Shown here: in pieces, positions 8,686 to 17,944 of the stretch
Layout of the letters: each line of letters begins with the position of its first letter
Numbering within the stretch: position 1 is the stretch's first letter
From: Brevibacterium sp. UCMA 11754
Lineage (GTDB): Bacteria > Actinomycetota > Actinomycetes > Actinomycetales > Brevibacteriaceae
DNA length: 64,000 nucleotides
Direction: 5' to 3'
NCBI RefSeq assembly: GCF_021532275.1
Contig: NZ_JACBOT010000021.1
Coordinates: 124,001-188,000 of the forward strand
Translations under genes and position numbers: made by a program
The notes under the pieces: model-generated
Databases searched by the model: none
The model's input: the letters and a program-made list of their open reading frames with translations, nothing else
Told to the model about the DNA's origin: nothing

Positions 8686-9663
8686 TCAGTAGGCCAGTGC
8701 CTGGTCGACACCATCGAAGATGCGATCCAGGTCAGGCAGATAGTGCTCTTCCATCCGCGAGCCGGGGTACGGCGTGTGATAGCCACCGACTCGGATGACC
8801 GGAGCCTCGAGGTTGAAGAAGCAGCGCTCAGACAGGCGTGCGGCGATCTCGGAGCCGAGCCCCAGGAACTTCGGCGCCTCGTGCGCTACGACCAGCCGAC
8901 CGGTCTTCTGCACGGACTTCTCAATCGTTGCGAAGTCGATCGGGCTCAGGCTGCGCAGGTCGATGAGCTCGACGCTCTTACCTTCGTCGGCCGCGGCTGC
9001 GACGACGTCCTTGGCCGTGGGCATCAGCGGGCCGTAGGCCACCAGAGTGACGTCGGTGCCCTCGGAGACGACACGGGCGTCGTGCATTCCCAGGCTGCCT
9101 CGGTTCGCGGTGTCGACGTCGCCGCGCAGCCAGTAGCGGCGCTTGGGTTCGAAGAACATGACCGGGTCATCGCTCTTGATCGCTTCCTGCATCATCCAGT
9201 AGGCGTCGTGGGCGTTCGACGGTGAGACCAGGCGCAGTCCCGCGTGGTGAGCGAAGACCGTCTCGGGACTCTCCGAGTGGTGCTCGGGCGAGCCGATGCC
9301 GCCGCCGTAGGGCACGCGGATGACGATCGGCATTCTCTCTTTGCCCAGGGTGCGGTTGTAGAGCTTGGCCACCTGGGTCACGATCTGGTCGTAGGCAGGG
9401 AAGATGAATGCGTCGAACTGGATTTCGATGACCGGGCGGTAGCCGCGCAGCGTCATGCCGATCGAGGTTCCCACGATTCCGGATTCGGCCAGCGGCGCAT
9501 CGATGACCCGCTGCGGACCGAAGTCCTTCTGCAGACCTTCGGTGACGCGGAAGACGCCGCCGAGCTTTCCGATGTCCTCACCGATGAGGACGACCTTCGG
9601 GTCGTCCTCCATGGCTTTGCGCATTCCGGCTGTGATGGCCTTTGACAGGGGAAGTTTCTCCAT
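8686..9663 (-). CDS. bkdB: 2-oxo acid dehydrogenase E1 component, beta subunit (branched-chain type)
   Basis: A 325-residue transketolase-like beta subunit of the thiamine-diphosphate E1 heterotetramer. VLIGEDIGKLGGVFRVTEGL, DAPLAESGIVGTSIGM and the YGGGIGSPEHHSES loop are family hallmarks; the C-terminal transketolase domain ends near residue 310. Its ATG overlaps the stop codon of the alpha-subunit gene (TGATG), so the two subunits are probably made at equal levels by translational coupling. The order alpha, beta, E2 and the single-lipoyl E2 favour the branched-chain complex over pyruvate dehydrogenase. Confidence 0.92.
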   Translation of the reverse strand: MEKLPLSKAITAGMRKAMEDDPKVVLIGEDIGKLGGVFRVTEGLQKDFGPQRVIDAPLAESGIVGTSIGMTLRGYRPVIEIQFDAFIFPAYDQIVTQVAKLYNRTLGKERMPIVIRVPYGGGIGSPEHHSESPETVFAHHAGLRLVSPSNAHDAYWMMQEAIKSDDPVMFFEPKRRYWLRGDVDTANRGSLGMHDARVVSEGTDVTLVAYGPLMPTAKDVVAAAADEGKSVELIDLRSLSPIDFATIEKSVQKTGRLVVAHEAPKFLGLGSEIAARLSERCFFNLEAPVIRVGGYHTPYPGSRMEEHYLPDLDRIFDGVDQALAY

Positions 9664-10817
9664 CAGGCCTCACCTGCATCGGCGAATGAGGCCTGATATG
9701 CGAGGAATTCCGCACGTTCCTCATCGACGAGGGGGTGAGGTTCGGAGGTGACATGGGCGAACATCTCGACGGGATCGGGATCTTCCATGGTCATGCAGTT
9801 GTGGCGGATGCGCGCGGCGAGAGTATCGGCCTCGGCGTCCACCTCGGCGAAGAATTCGTCTGCGGTCTCGGTGTGGTTGTCGAGGTAGGCCTTGAGCCGC
9901 TTGAGCGGGTCGCGATCCTCCCAAATCTCTTCCTCTGCCCGATCACGGTACTTCGTCGGGTCATCGGCTGTGGTGTGGGCACCGCGACGGTAGGTGAAGG
10001 CTTCGATGAGCATTGGGCCGTTTCCTGCGCGGACCGAGTCCAGGCTTGCTCGGGCCACCGCGTACATCGCGATGATGTCGTTGCCGTCGACGCGCAGGCC
10101 GGGAACGCCGAATCCCTCTCCGCGCTTGCACAGTGGTGCCGCGGACTGGACGTGGGTGGGTTCGGAGATCGCCCACTGGTTGTTTTGGCAGAAGAACAGT
10201 ACGGGTGCGTGGAAGGCTCCAGCGAAGGTCAGCGCCTCTGAGACGTCGCCCTGCGAAGTGGCTCCGTCCCCGAAGCAGGCGATGGCCACGGTGTCGCGTT
10301 CCAGGTCACCGGTGCCGACATCGCCGTCCATGGACACGCCCATGGCGTAGCCGGTGGCGTGCAGCGTCTGCGAACCGATGACGATCGTGTACGTGTGGAA
10401 ACGGTGTTCCTGAGGGTCCCAGCCGCCGTGGTCCTGGCCGCGGAACATGCCGAGGAGGGTTTCGGGTTCGACACCGCGGGTGTAGGCGAGGCCGTGTTCG
10501 CGATAAGTGGGGAATACGAAGTCTTGGGGGCGAGCCGCCCGTCCCATTCCGATCTGGGCTGCTTCCTGACCGAACATCGGCGCCCAGAGGCCGAGCTGTC
10601 CTTGGCGCTGCAGGGCCGCACCCTCAGCATCGATGCGACGCACCAGGACCATATCCCGGTAGAAGCCGCGCAGATCCTCATCGGTGAGTTCTGCCGCGAA
10701 GGCGTCATATTCACCGGATTCGACGCGATTGCCGTCTTCGGTGAGCATCTGGATCATCCGAGGTTCCGATGACTGACTGTGGGCAGTCCCGGTTCCCACT
10801 GAAATGTTGGAGGTCAT
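9663..10817 (-). CDS. bkdA: 2-oxo acid dehydrogenase E1 component, alpha subunit (branched-chain type)
   Basis: A 384-residue alpha subunit that binds thiamine diphosphate. The cofactor motif runs from GDGATSQGD to FCQNNQW, and FGQEAAQIGMG and YRRGAHTTADDPTKYR are typical of branched-chain 2-oxo acid dehydrogenases. I chose the ATG at 10817 because AAAGGAG lies just upstream; another in-frame start 11 codons earlier has no ribosome site. This is the first gene of the operon, and its promoter should lie in the 410-bp gap upstream. Confidence 0.92.
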   Translation of the reverse strand: MTSNISVGTGTAHSQSSEPRMIQMLTEDGNRVESGEYDAFAAELTDEDLRGFYRDMVLVRRIDAEGAALQRQGQLGLWAPMFGQEAAQIGMGRAARPQDFVFPTYREHGLAYTRGVEPETLLGMFRGQDHGGWDPQEHRFHTYTIVIGSQTLHATGYAMGVSMDGDVGTGDLERDTVAIACFGDGATSQGDVSEALTFAGAFHAPVLFFCQNNQWAISEPTHVQSAAPLCKRGEGFGVPGLRVDGNDIIAMYAVARASLDSVRAGNGPMLIEAFTYRRGAHTTADDPTKYRDRAEEEIWEDRDPLKRLKAYLDNHTETADEFFAEVDAEADTLAARIRHNCMTMEDPDPVEMFAHVTSEPHPLVDEERAEFLAYQASFADAGEA

Positions 10818-11227
10818 TCCAGTTCTCCTTTGTTCAAGGTCCAAGCGCACCGGAGGTGACCAGTGGTGGACGGTGTCCTGAGGACGGGACCTCTGGTGTG
10901 AGTTCTCGCCCTCGAGTGATGTGATTCACAGGTGATACCACGATACCGAATCCACCGACCGCATGCCACATCGGCAACGTGCGTCGAGCGCCAATTGTTA
11001 TGGTCGGGTTCAGCCTAGGATGCGAATTTCGGGCGTGTGGTTCACGTCCAAAGGCTTCCATGTCGAGTTGTCGATGGTCGCAGAGTTGCTCCAACGTCCG
11101 ACAAACGCACGTCCGAGCACTTCAGAGCCTTACCGCGCCGAGGTGGGGCTCCGGTTTCGCCGAGGAGGTCCCCGGGCCCCGTGCCCACCCTTCGTCGCCG
11201 CTGGCCCCATCCCATCCAGCGGCATCT
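10818..11227. other. 410-bp gap upstream of the bkd operon
   Basis: No gene is supported. Forward frames such as one starting at 11021 lack a ribosome site and have no recognisable content. The segment holds the bkdA ribosome site, the presumed bkd promoter and one intergenic copy of the GCCGAGGTGG motif (11137-11146). No regulator gene sits beside the operon. Confidence 0.5.
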
Positions 11228-12739
11228 TCATCTGCGTTTCCCCTGGTAGTCCCTCGTCTGCTTGAGATCCCCGGTGAAGAATCCCGAGTTCTTCGCGGTG
11301 AATCGGTTGAGACCGGCATGACCGCCCGCGAGCATCAGCCCGATCGAGGCGGTGTAGGCGGCCGAAGAATGCGCTGCCCCGGCGGAGGAGAACAGTTCGT
11401 CGAGTTCGGCATCGGTCTTGCCCTTCAGGTTCGGAGCCTGGCGAAGCTGCTCGGGATCGTAGTCGACTGTGATCGTCGACCAATGGTCTTTTGCTGGATT
11501 CTCATTGCCGTCGAGGTCGGGAACCAGGTCCTGTTCGTGCTCGATCGAGAGAACGTCGATGCCCTCGTCAACCGGGAAGTCTGAAATCGGTGCGCCCACG
11601 GTCACGAGCGCGGTGACATTCACATCGGCCAAGAACGCCGGGTCGGCTGCCAGGGAACCGGCAGTGATTCCACCCTGCGAATACCCCACCAGCATGACCT
11701 CGGCATCAGAACCGATATTCGCATCGGCGATGGCCTGGCGGACCATCTCCGCCATGACGGTGTCGTTGCCTGCCATCGCCTGCACGTTCGCCGTAAGATC
11801 GGTGGTGTTCTGCCCGGGCTCGGGCGACCAGTCGGTCGTTGCGGGAACGTAGACGATATAGCGGGTAGTGCCGTCGGGCGAGGTGATCTCTTCGATCCGC
11901 ACCTGCCCGGAGTCGGCGCCGCGGTGGCGGTCTGCCTCTCTGCCGTAGAGGTCCTCAATGTCGCGCGGCGGTTCGTCATCGGCCGGAGTGATTCCCTTGG
12001 CCCTCCACACCTCCACGTCCGAGGGCAGGAGCAGGCCGAACATGTTCGCACCTCCCAGGATCCACGCCGTCATCGATGACGAGTCGTGTGGCCACAGCGC
12101 GTGGTCGCCCTCGGCGGCCAGCACCATCGGCGGCAACCCCATGAAGCCGACGACGATTCCAGGCAGCACATGTTCGATGATGGCCCCGGAGACATCGGAG
12201 TTCTCGAACACAAGGGCCACGAAGGCTTCCTTGGCCGCCGCCTTCGTCTGCGCCAAGTCGATGCCGAAATGTTTGGCCACGACATCGTCGAGACCTGTGG
12301 CGTCGAGTAATCTCACCCCCAGGTAGATCGGTGCCCCGACCGCGATGCCGATCGGGATGGATATGGGCAGAGTGATTGCGATGACGCGACCGGTGACGTA
12401 ACCGAAATAGTCGAGAAGTCCGCCGAATGTGTCGCTGATGCCCTTCTCAGCCTGCCTGTAGGCGAGGGCTGCAGCCCTGACGGCGAGGACGGTTGCTTCG
12501 AGTTCGATGAGCACGCGCGCCGACTGGTGGAGGTAGACGATCCGGGCGGCGTCGAGATTGAGCGCCGTGAGCGGAGCGGGGACCTGCGTCAGGAGCGTGG
12601 CCAGGTCGAAGTCGGCCAGCGTTCCTTCCGCGGTCAGATCACCGATGGTGCCGCAGATGCGCTGCAGATCGTCGCCGCTGGAATCTGCCCGGTCATCGAT
12701 CTTCAGCTGCGGACCGCCAGCGGTTCGGGTCGCGATCAC
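11228..12739 (-). CDS. Large alpha/beta hydrolase with helical N-terminus, last gene of a WXG100-like operon
   Basis: A 503-residue protein. Residues 1-115 are helical and resemble a WXG100/LXG-like region. Residues about 118-145 and 185-210 are hydrophobic. From about 280 on there is a serine-hydrolase domain with nucleophile motif GYSQGG (Ser354), a VTVGAPISDFPV strand, and likely acid and His candidates in EHEQDLVPDLDGN and the following KDHW. The start is GTG at 12739, whose GTGA overlaps the stop of the preceding gene. The context (small WXG-like protein, unknown protein, hydrolase) suggests a secreted or surface-acting enzyme linked to type VII secretion, but no secretion ATPase is in the window. 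Substrate unknown. Confidence 0.7.
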   Translation of the reverse strand: MIATRTAGGPQLKIDDRADSSGDDLQRICGTIGDLTAEGTLADFDLATLLTQVPAPLTALNLDAARIVYLHQSARVLIELEATVLAVRAAALAYRQAEKGISDTFGGLLDYFGYVTGRVIAITLPISIPIGIAVGAPIYLGVRLLDATGLDDVVAKHFGIDLAQTKAAAKEAFVALVFENSDVSGAIIEHVLPGIVVGFMGLPPMVLAAEGDHALWPHDSSSMTAWILGGANMFGLLLPSDVEVWRAKGITPADDEPPRDIEDLYGREADRHRGADSGQVRIEEITSPDGTTRYIVYVPATTDWSPEPGQNTTDLTANVQAMAGNDTVMAEMVRQAIADANIGSDAEVMLVGYSQGGITAGSLAADPAFLADVNVTALVTVGAPISDFPVDEGIDVLSIEHEQDLVPDLDGNENPAKDHWSTITVDYDPEQLRQAPNLKGKTDAELDELFSSAGAAHSSAAYTASIGLMLAGGHAGLNRFTAKNSGFFTGDLKQTRDYQGKRR

Positions 12740-13494
12740 GGCCGGCGGCCAGTCGTCGTCTGGAGCCGAGTCAGAGTCGCCGCAAGCAGGACTCGCACAG
12801 CATTGGCTTCGAGGCTGCTGTCGGTCCCCACGGTGACCGTGTCACCATCGCGCTCCAGCGTCGGTCGGGCCCAGGAACCGTCAACCCTGTGCAGGAACTC
12901 CATCCCGGCGACTTTGGCCTCGCTCAGATAGGTCAGAGTGAGCACACAGTCCTTCTCAACCAGAGAGCACAGCTCCTCGGTGACCCGACCGAGCTCGGGA
13001 GGGTCGAGGCGCCTGAGGAGTTCGAAGCCTTCGAACTCCTCGAACCCCTCGCCATGCAGCACCAGAATGGCCAGGCAGATGTCATCACACAGGGACACCT
13101 CGAGATGGATAGTCTCATCCCCGGAGCTGATGACAATGGTGATCCGGGAACGGGTGAGATTGAGCTCGGCCGTGAACCCGGTCAGCCAGGCAGTGAGCAC
13201 ATCGGGCCCACGTTTTGAGTCCCTGCCCGCGGATTCCCCCAGCATCACCGTTTCCGTGATCCCCCTTCCGACGTCCGGAATCACGCCCATATCACTCACC
13301 CCCGCCGAGGTGGTTTCGGCAGACTCCGCGCGTGGCCTCAGCTCGTGGGGCCAGAGAGTTCTCAACCGCTCGGGAAGCCCCATGATCCGTGCGATGTCGA
13401 CAGCAAACCACGTGCTGCCCGACCCGACGGCAGACCCGCCCGGCCCCGCGGCAGGCCTACCCACCCGTGCCGCTGCCTTCGCCCTGCCTCTCAT
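12736..13494 (-). CDS. Unknown protein, middle gene of the WXG100-like operon
   Basis: A 252-residue soluble protein I cannot assign. The N-terminus is basic and Gly/Ala-rich; a segment near residue 25 reads STWFAVDIARIMGLPERLR. The centre alternates beta-prone and acidic stretches (RITIVISSGDETIHLEVSLCDD) and the end is Arg/Thr-rich. Position between a WXG100-like gene and an effector-like hydrolase suggests an EspG-like chaperone or cognate partner, but I see no motif that proves it. The ATG at 13494 overlaps the TGA of the previous gene (ATGA), which fixes the start; a longer frame starting at 13701 would overlap nearly all of that gene. Confidence 0.6.
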   Translation of the reverse strand: MRGRAKAAARVGRPAAGPGGSAVGSGSTWFAVDIARIMGLPERLRTLWPHELRPRAESAETTSAGVSDMGVIPDVGRGITETVMLGESAGRDSKRGPDVLTAWLTGFTAELNLTRSRITIVISSGDETIHLEVSLCDDICLAILVLHGEGFEEFEGFELLRRLDPPELGRVTEELCSLVEKDCVLTLTYLSEAKVAGMEFLHRVDGSWARPTLERDGDTVTVGTDSSLEANAVRVLLAATLTRLQTTTGRRP

Positions 13495-13736
13495 ATCTGG
13501 ATCCGACCTCCCACTGAGACGACCTGCAGGTGCAGGTCGTAGGCTTCGGCGAGCTTGTCGGCCCTCTCCGCGAGGGTGCTGATCGAGTCCGAACATGTCA
13601 GCAGACGATCGGCGAGCATCCGTCCCGCCGGGGAGTCCCACCCTTCTACCTGCCGACAGGTCTGCGCCAGGCTGCGCAGCTCGTCTGCCCGCTGCCTCCA
13701 CCCGTCCCTGTTGAGTGCCAGCTCGTCCGTGATCAC
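13491..13736 (-). CDS. Small helical WXG100-like protein
   Basis: An 81-residue, all-helical protein. Two helices flank a turn containing GWDSPAGRMLADRL, close to the W-x-G/S-P-A turn of WXG100 and related type VII substrates. Its size and heptad-like pattern fit an ESX-type helical hairpin, though the C-terminal secretion signal YxxxD/E is only weakly suggested by AEAYDLHLQ. It is the first gene of a three-gene unit with ATGA and GTGA overlaps. The upstream gap to purB (divergent) would carry the promoter. Confidence 0.65.
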   Translation of the reverse strand: MITDELALNRDGWRQRADELRSLAQTCRQVEGWDSPAGRMLADRLLTCSDSISTLAERADKLAEAYDLHLQVVSVGGRIQI

Positions 13737-13971
13737 TGCCGTCCTCCCTCCGAATCGGTGTCGGCTCTCACCCTACGAATCGGCATCGTCCACCGGAAGA
13801 GCCTCAGTTCGTCCTGTGGAAACGGGTCGACGCTCCACAGGGTTCCGGCGTCGAAGTCACGACCGAATCCACAGGGTCAGGAGCACGAGTCGCACTGCGG
13901 ATCTCGGACCTCGGCACGGCCGCCTGGTGGTCGGTTCCGCGTCCTTGTCCGGCTCATGAGAAAATGGGGCC

Positions 13972-15405
13972 ATGCCGACTGTTTCGCTTGCTGACATCTC
14001 GCCCGCCATTGCTCTCGGACCACTCGATGGCCGTTACCGCAAAGACACCGCTGACCTCGTCGATCACCTCTCCGAGGCGGCCCTGAACCGCAACCGGATC
14101 ACCGTCGAGGTCGAGTGGTTCATCCATCTCGCGCAGAACTCCGTGATCGAGGGCGTGCGTTGCCTCACGGAGGATGAGGTCACCGGGCTGCGTGCCTTCG
14201 CCCAGAACTTCGATGCCGAGACGATCGCCACCCTCGCCGCCCATGAGGCCGTCACGGTTCACGACGTCAAGGCCGTCGAGTACACAATCAAAGAAGCGCT
14301 AGTCGACCTCGGCGCCGAGGACCTCAGCGAGCTCGTCCACTTCTGCTGCACCTCGGAGGACATCAACAACCTGTCTTGGGCTCTCGGCATCAAGGGCGCC
14401 ACCGTCGATGTGTGGCTGCCCCGTGCGAAGGCGCTCATCGACTCATTGGCAGATACCGCCTCGGCGCTGGCCGAGGTCCCGATGCTCTCCCACACCCACG
14501 GCCAGCCGGCGACGCCGACGACGATGGGCAAGGAGCTCGCGGTGTTCATCCACCGCCTGCGCCGCCAATACGAGCGGATCGAAGTGAACGAGTTCCTCGG
14601 CAAGATCAACGGCGCGACCGGCACCTACTCGGCCCACCTGGCCGCCGTGCCCGGCGCGGATTGGCCGAAGCTGGCCAAGACCTTCGTCGAAGGCAGCCTG
14701 GGACTGACGTTCAACCCGTTGACCACGCAGATCGAATCCCACGACTGGGATGCGGAGCTCTTCGCCGATATCGCACGGTTCAACCGCATCGCCCATAACC
14801 TGGCGACGGACATGTGGACCTACATCTCGATGAACTACTTCAAGCAGATCCCCGTCGCCGGCTCCACCGGATCCTCGACGATGCCGCACAAGGTCAACCC
14901 GATTCGCTTTGAGAACGCCGAAGCGAACCTCGAACTCTCCTGCGCGCTGCTTGACTCGCTCGCGTCGACCCTGGTGACCTCGCGGATGCAGCGAGACCTC
15001 ACGGACTCGACCTCGCAGCGCAACATCGGAGTGGCCTACGGGCACTCGGTCCTGGCGCTGAACAACCTGGTCAAGGGCCTCGAACGGCTCGCGATCAACG
15101 AAGAGGCCCTGGCCGCCGACCTCGACTCCAACTGGGAGGTCCTCGGAGAGGCAATCCAGTCGGCCATGCGCGCCGCCGGGCTGCAGGGCGTACCTGGAAT
15201 GGACAGCCCCTATGAGAAACTCAAGGAACTCACCCGGGGCAAGCGCATCGATCAGGCCGATCTGCAGTCCTTCGTCGCGGGTCTCGGACTGCCCGAGGCA
15301 GAGACCGAACTGCTGACCGCACTGACTCCGGCCACCTACGTGGGCGTCGCCGCGCAGCTGGCCGAATCAGAGGTCGCCGACTGGAAAGCCCGCACACAGG
15401 GCTGA
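13972..15405 (+). CDS. purB: Adenylosuccinate lyase
   Basis: A 477-residue fumarase/aspartase-superfamily enzyme. It splits adenylosuccinate to AMP and fumarate, and SAICAR to AICAR and fumarate, in purine synthesis. It is the longer E. coli-like form: LGPLDGRYRKDT at the start, SHTHGQPATPTTMGKE (active-site His) near residue 165, and the signature GSSTMPHKVNPIRFEN near 300. ATG at 13972 follows a GGGGCC-type site. It stands alone, divergent from the WXG100-like operon, and no other purine gene is near. Confidence 0.97.
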   Translation: MPTVSLADISPAIALGPLDGRYRKDTADLVDHLSEAALNRNRITVEVEWFIHLAQNSVIEGVRCLTEDEVTGLRAFAQNFDAETIATLAAHEAVTVHDVKAVEYTIKEALVDLGAEDLSELVHFCCTSEDINNLSWALGIKGATVDVWLPRAKALIDSLADTASALAEVPMLSHTHGQPATPTTMGKELAVFIHRLRRQYERIEVNEFLGKINGATGTYSAHLAAVPGADWPKLAKTFVEGSLGLTFNPLTTQIESHDWDAELFADIARFNRIAHNLATDMWTYISMNYFKQIPVAGSTGSSTMPHKVNPIRFENAEANLELSCALLDSLASTLVTSRMQRDLTDSTSQRNIGVAYGHSVLALNNLVKGLERLAINEEALAADLDSNWEVLGEAIQSAMRAAGLQGVPGMDSPYEKLKELTRGKRIDQADLQSFVAGLGLPEAETELLTALTPATYVGVAAQLAESEVADWKARTQG

Positions 15406-15422
15406 TCCCGATGCATAGAACT

Positions 15423-15440
15423 TACTGTTACCGAACAGTA
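15423..15440. promoter_or_regulatory. TetR-type operator palindrome before the alpha/beta hydrolase gene
   Basis: TACTGTTACCGAACAGTA is an inverted repeat with 7-bp arms and a 4-bp centre. It is followed at once by GATAATAT, which can serve as a -10 region. A repressor bound here would cover the promoter of the hydrolase gene. The form matches operators of TetR-family repressors, but no such regulator is encoded in the window. Confidence 0.6.
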
Positions 15441-15474
15441 GATAATATGGTCGATCTTCACTAACGTTGTGCTC

Positions 15475-16407
15475 ATGACGAGCACAATGATGAGTTCCGT
15501 GCGCATCCCGGTTCCCGGCAGCCCGCACACCGCTGCCGCCGGTGACAGCAGTCCCGACGGCAGCGAATCCGACCGACAGAGCTGCATCGTCGGCACGCTG
15601 CTGATGCCTCGGGAAACCCCGGTCGGGCTCCTCACGATCCATTCCGCCACGGCGACGCCGGCCCGCTTCTACACGAATTTCGCCGACTATGCGGTCACAC
15701 GCGGCCTGGCCGTGCTCACCTACGATGTGCGAGGCGTTGCGGCCTCTGGTCCAGCACGGGAGCACACCCGGCTGCGGATGCGCGATTGGATGCAGCAGGA
15801 CGCGAATGCCGTCTCCGCCTGGGCCGCGAACGAATTCCCTGAGCTGCCGAAGGTTGCTCTCGGGCACAGCCTCGGCGGGCATGCCCTGCTGCTGGGAAAC
15901 GCCGCCGAAGATCTGCACGGAATCGTCACCGTGGGCACCTCACGAGCGGCACTGCACGATATCAACCCACTGGCCGAACGGCTGAGGGTCGGTCTCATCC
16001 TCCGGGTGCTCGGCCCCCTGATCAGTCCCCTCGTCGGCTACGCACCAGGCAGACGTCTCGGCCTCGGCGAAGACATCCCCACCGCAGCCATGCTCGAATG
16101 GGGCCGGTGGGTGCGCATGTCCGAGTACTTCTTCGACGATCCGACGCTGGGAGCCTCCACTCGGATGGCCCGCCTGCGCACCCCGGTGCTCGCAATCGGG
16201 ACCAGCGACGACAACTGGGCATCACCGGCGCAGGTCGACGCACTCCTCGACCATGCCCGCCTCGCCGAGGTGGAACGACGCACGTTCTCACCGCAGGAAC
16301 TCGAGGTCTCCCGAATCGGTCATCACGGCCTGCTGAGACGCTCGGTCGCCAAGAGAGCCTGGCCCGAGATCATCTCGTGGCTGCTGGAGCGCCTCCCCCA
16401 GAACTGA
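15475..16407 (+). CDS. Alpha/beta hydrolase
   Basis: A 310-residue soluble hydrolase. The pattern LLTIHSATATPARFYTNFADYAVTRG...YDVRGVAASG followed by the nucleophile elbow GHSLGGHA (Ser near 125) fits the family of small esterase/lipase-like proteins. Asp in GTSDDNWAS and His in GHHGLLR near the C-terminus complete a likely triad. An ATG at 15475 and a GTG two codons earlier are both possible starts. The palindromic operator 35 bp upstream suggests ligand-controlled expression. It ends 2 bp from the converging transporter gene. The substrate is unknown. Confidence 0.82.
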   Translation: MTSTMMSSVRIPVPGSPHTAAAGDSSPDGSESDRQSCIVGTLLMPRETPVGLLTIHSATATPARFYTNFADYAVTRGLAVLTYDVRGVAASGPAREHTRLRMRDWMQQDANAVSAWAANEFPELPKVALGHSLGGHALLLGNAAEDLHGIVTVGTSRAALHDINPLAERLRVGLILRVLGPLISPLVGYAPGRRLGLGEDIPTAAMLEWGRWVRMSEYFFDDPTLGASTRMARLRTPVLAIGTSDDNWASPAQVDALLDHARLAEVERRTFSPQELEVSRIGHHGLLRRSVAKRAWPEIISWLLERLPQN

Positions 16408-16409
16408 CC

Positions 16410-17831
16410 TCACGCCGGGACGAGATCCTTGTCGCGATCGACCTCCGCCAAAGGCCTGCCTGCCATATTGCGCGCCAGGAACAGCGTCGGAACGCCTGCC
16501 ACCACGACGATGACGGTTGCATAGATCGCCGGAGCCAGCGTCAGACCGGTGGAGGACATCAGTGCGGTCGCAATCAGCGGCGAGAGTCCGCCGAAGAGGA
16601 CCGTGGCCACGTTGTAGCCGATGGCCATTCCGGAGAACCGGCTGGTGCCGGTGAACTGCTCGGGAACCATGGCCGCCGCCACAGCGCTCCAGCCGGCTGC
16701 CGGCACGGCAAGGAATGCCACGCCGAAGATCGCGACCCCGGAGTTCCCGTCGGCCAGCAGCGCGTACGCGGGGATGGTGGTGAGGATGAAGACGGCCATC
16801 AGCACGGCCAAAGTCCTCTTCCGTCCGAACCGGTCCGAGGCGATGCCGAAGAACGGGGTGATGACGATCGCGACGACGGCGGCGATCGTGCCCAGTGCCA
16901 GGGACCCGGAGTTCTCCACCTGCGAGACCTCTTCGATATAGGTCGGCACGTAGGTGATATTGAGGAAGTAGCTGACCGAACCGATCGAGGAGATGAGGAA
17001 CGCGACGAGGATCGCGCGGGGCTGCTGGAGGAAGGCGATGAGCAGCGGGGAGCGACCACGCGAGACGACGGGATCGTCACCCTTCGCCTGCAGCTGCTTC
17101 GTCTGCAGCTGTTTCGCCTTCTCCGCTGCCTGCAGACGTTTGAAGGTGTCGGTCTCCTCCATCATCCGACGCAGCGGGATCATCAGTGCAGCGAGCAGCG
17201 CACCGAGGATGAACAGGACTCGCCAACCCCAGGAGCTCATCGCCTCGGCCGAAAGGGTGCTTGCCAGCAGCGCTCCCGACCCAACCGCGAGCAGAGCCCC
17301 GACCTCACTGTTGGCCGCCGCCCAGCTGGCCGCGAGTCCGCGCCGCTTGCTGCCGGCCGACTCCATCAGGAAGACCATGATGCCGGTGTATTCGGCACCC
17401 ACGGAGAAGCCGGACAGGCAGCGGAAGAACACCATGCCGACGCCTGCCCAGATGCCGATCGTGTCGTACCCGGGCATGACGGCGATGCCGAGCATCGCGA
17501 CGGCCATGAGCACAGCGGAGACAACCAGTGCGGACTTACGGCCGACTCTGTCACCGAGGTGTCCGAAGACCATGGCGCCGAGCGGCCGGAATAGGAACCC
17601 GGCAGCTCCGACGCCAAGGGTGAGCAGCAGCGAGTCGGGCCGATCGCCGAAGAACTCTTTGGTCAGGATGGTCGCGACGTAGAAGAAGATCGAGAAGTCG
17701 TACCACTCGACGATGGTGCCGAAGGCCGCAACCATCATCGATCGACGGCGCCCCTTGTCCTTCTCCGGACTGTTGGAGGCTGCGGGGTCCGACTGGGCCT
17801 GCGATTCGAAATCTGACATCGAGGATTCCAT
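16410..17831 (-). CDS. MFS transporter, metabolite:H+ symporter (MHS) family
   Basis: A 473-residue, 12-helix proton symporter related to the first transporter of the window. GTIVEWYDFSIFFYVA in helix 1 and GHLGDRVGRKSALV in the 2-3 loop are MHS signatures; SGFSVGAEYTGIMVFLMES marks helix 4. A charged, Gln/Lys-rich cytoplasmic loop (about 235-260) joins the two halves. Start may be the ATG at 17831 or one four codons later. Likely substrates are carboxylates or betaine-like compounds, not decidable here. It converges on the hydrolase gene. Confidence 0.85.
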   Translation of the reverse strand: MESSMSDFESQAQSDPAASNSPEKDKGRRRSMMVAAFGTIVEWYDFSIFFYVATILTKEFFGDRPDSLLLTLGVGAAGFLFRPLGAMVFGHLGDRVGRKSALVVSAVLMAVAMLGIAVMPGYDTIGIWAGVGMVFFRCLSGFSVGAEYTGIMVFLMESAGSKRRGLAASWAAANSEVGALLAVGSGALLASTLSAEAMSSWGWRVLFILGALLAALMIPLRRMMEETDTFKRLQAAEKAKQLQTKQLQAKGDDPVVSRGRSPLLIAFLQQPRAILVAFLISSIGSVSYFLNITYVPTYIEEVSQVENSGSLALGTIAAVVAIVITPFFGIASDRFGRKRTLAVLMAVFILTTIPAYALLADGNSGVAIFGVAFLAVPAAGWSAVAAAMVPEQFTGTSRFSGMAIGYNVATVLFGGLSPLIATALMSSTGLTLAPAIYATVIVVVAGVPTLFLARNMAGRPLAEVDRDKDLVPA

Positions 17832-17944
17832 TTCTTAGGGAATGCTGCGGCACTCTCCCAATGACTCCGGATAGGGCAAGCCATCGAGACTTTCCTGCCA
17901 CTTTACTGCTGGTGAGCGCCTGCGGGCAGGTCAGCGGGAAATTC

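Noticed and set aside
10979..11584. Plus-strand frames upstream of bkd
   Set aside because: They run into the antisense of the hydrolase gene and have no ribosome site or family.
16098..17594. 498-codon plus-strand frame
   Set aside because: Antisense of the second MHS transporter; low-complexity His/Arg/Asp-rich product.
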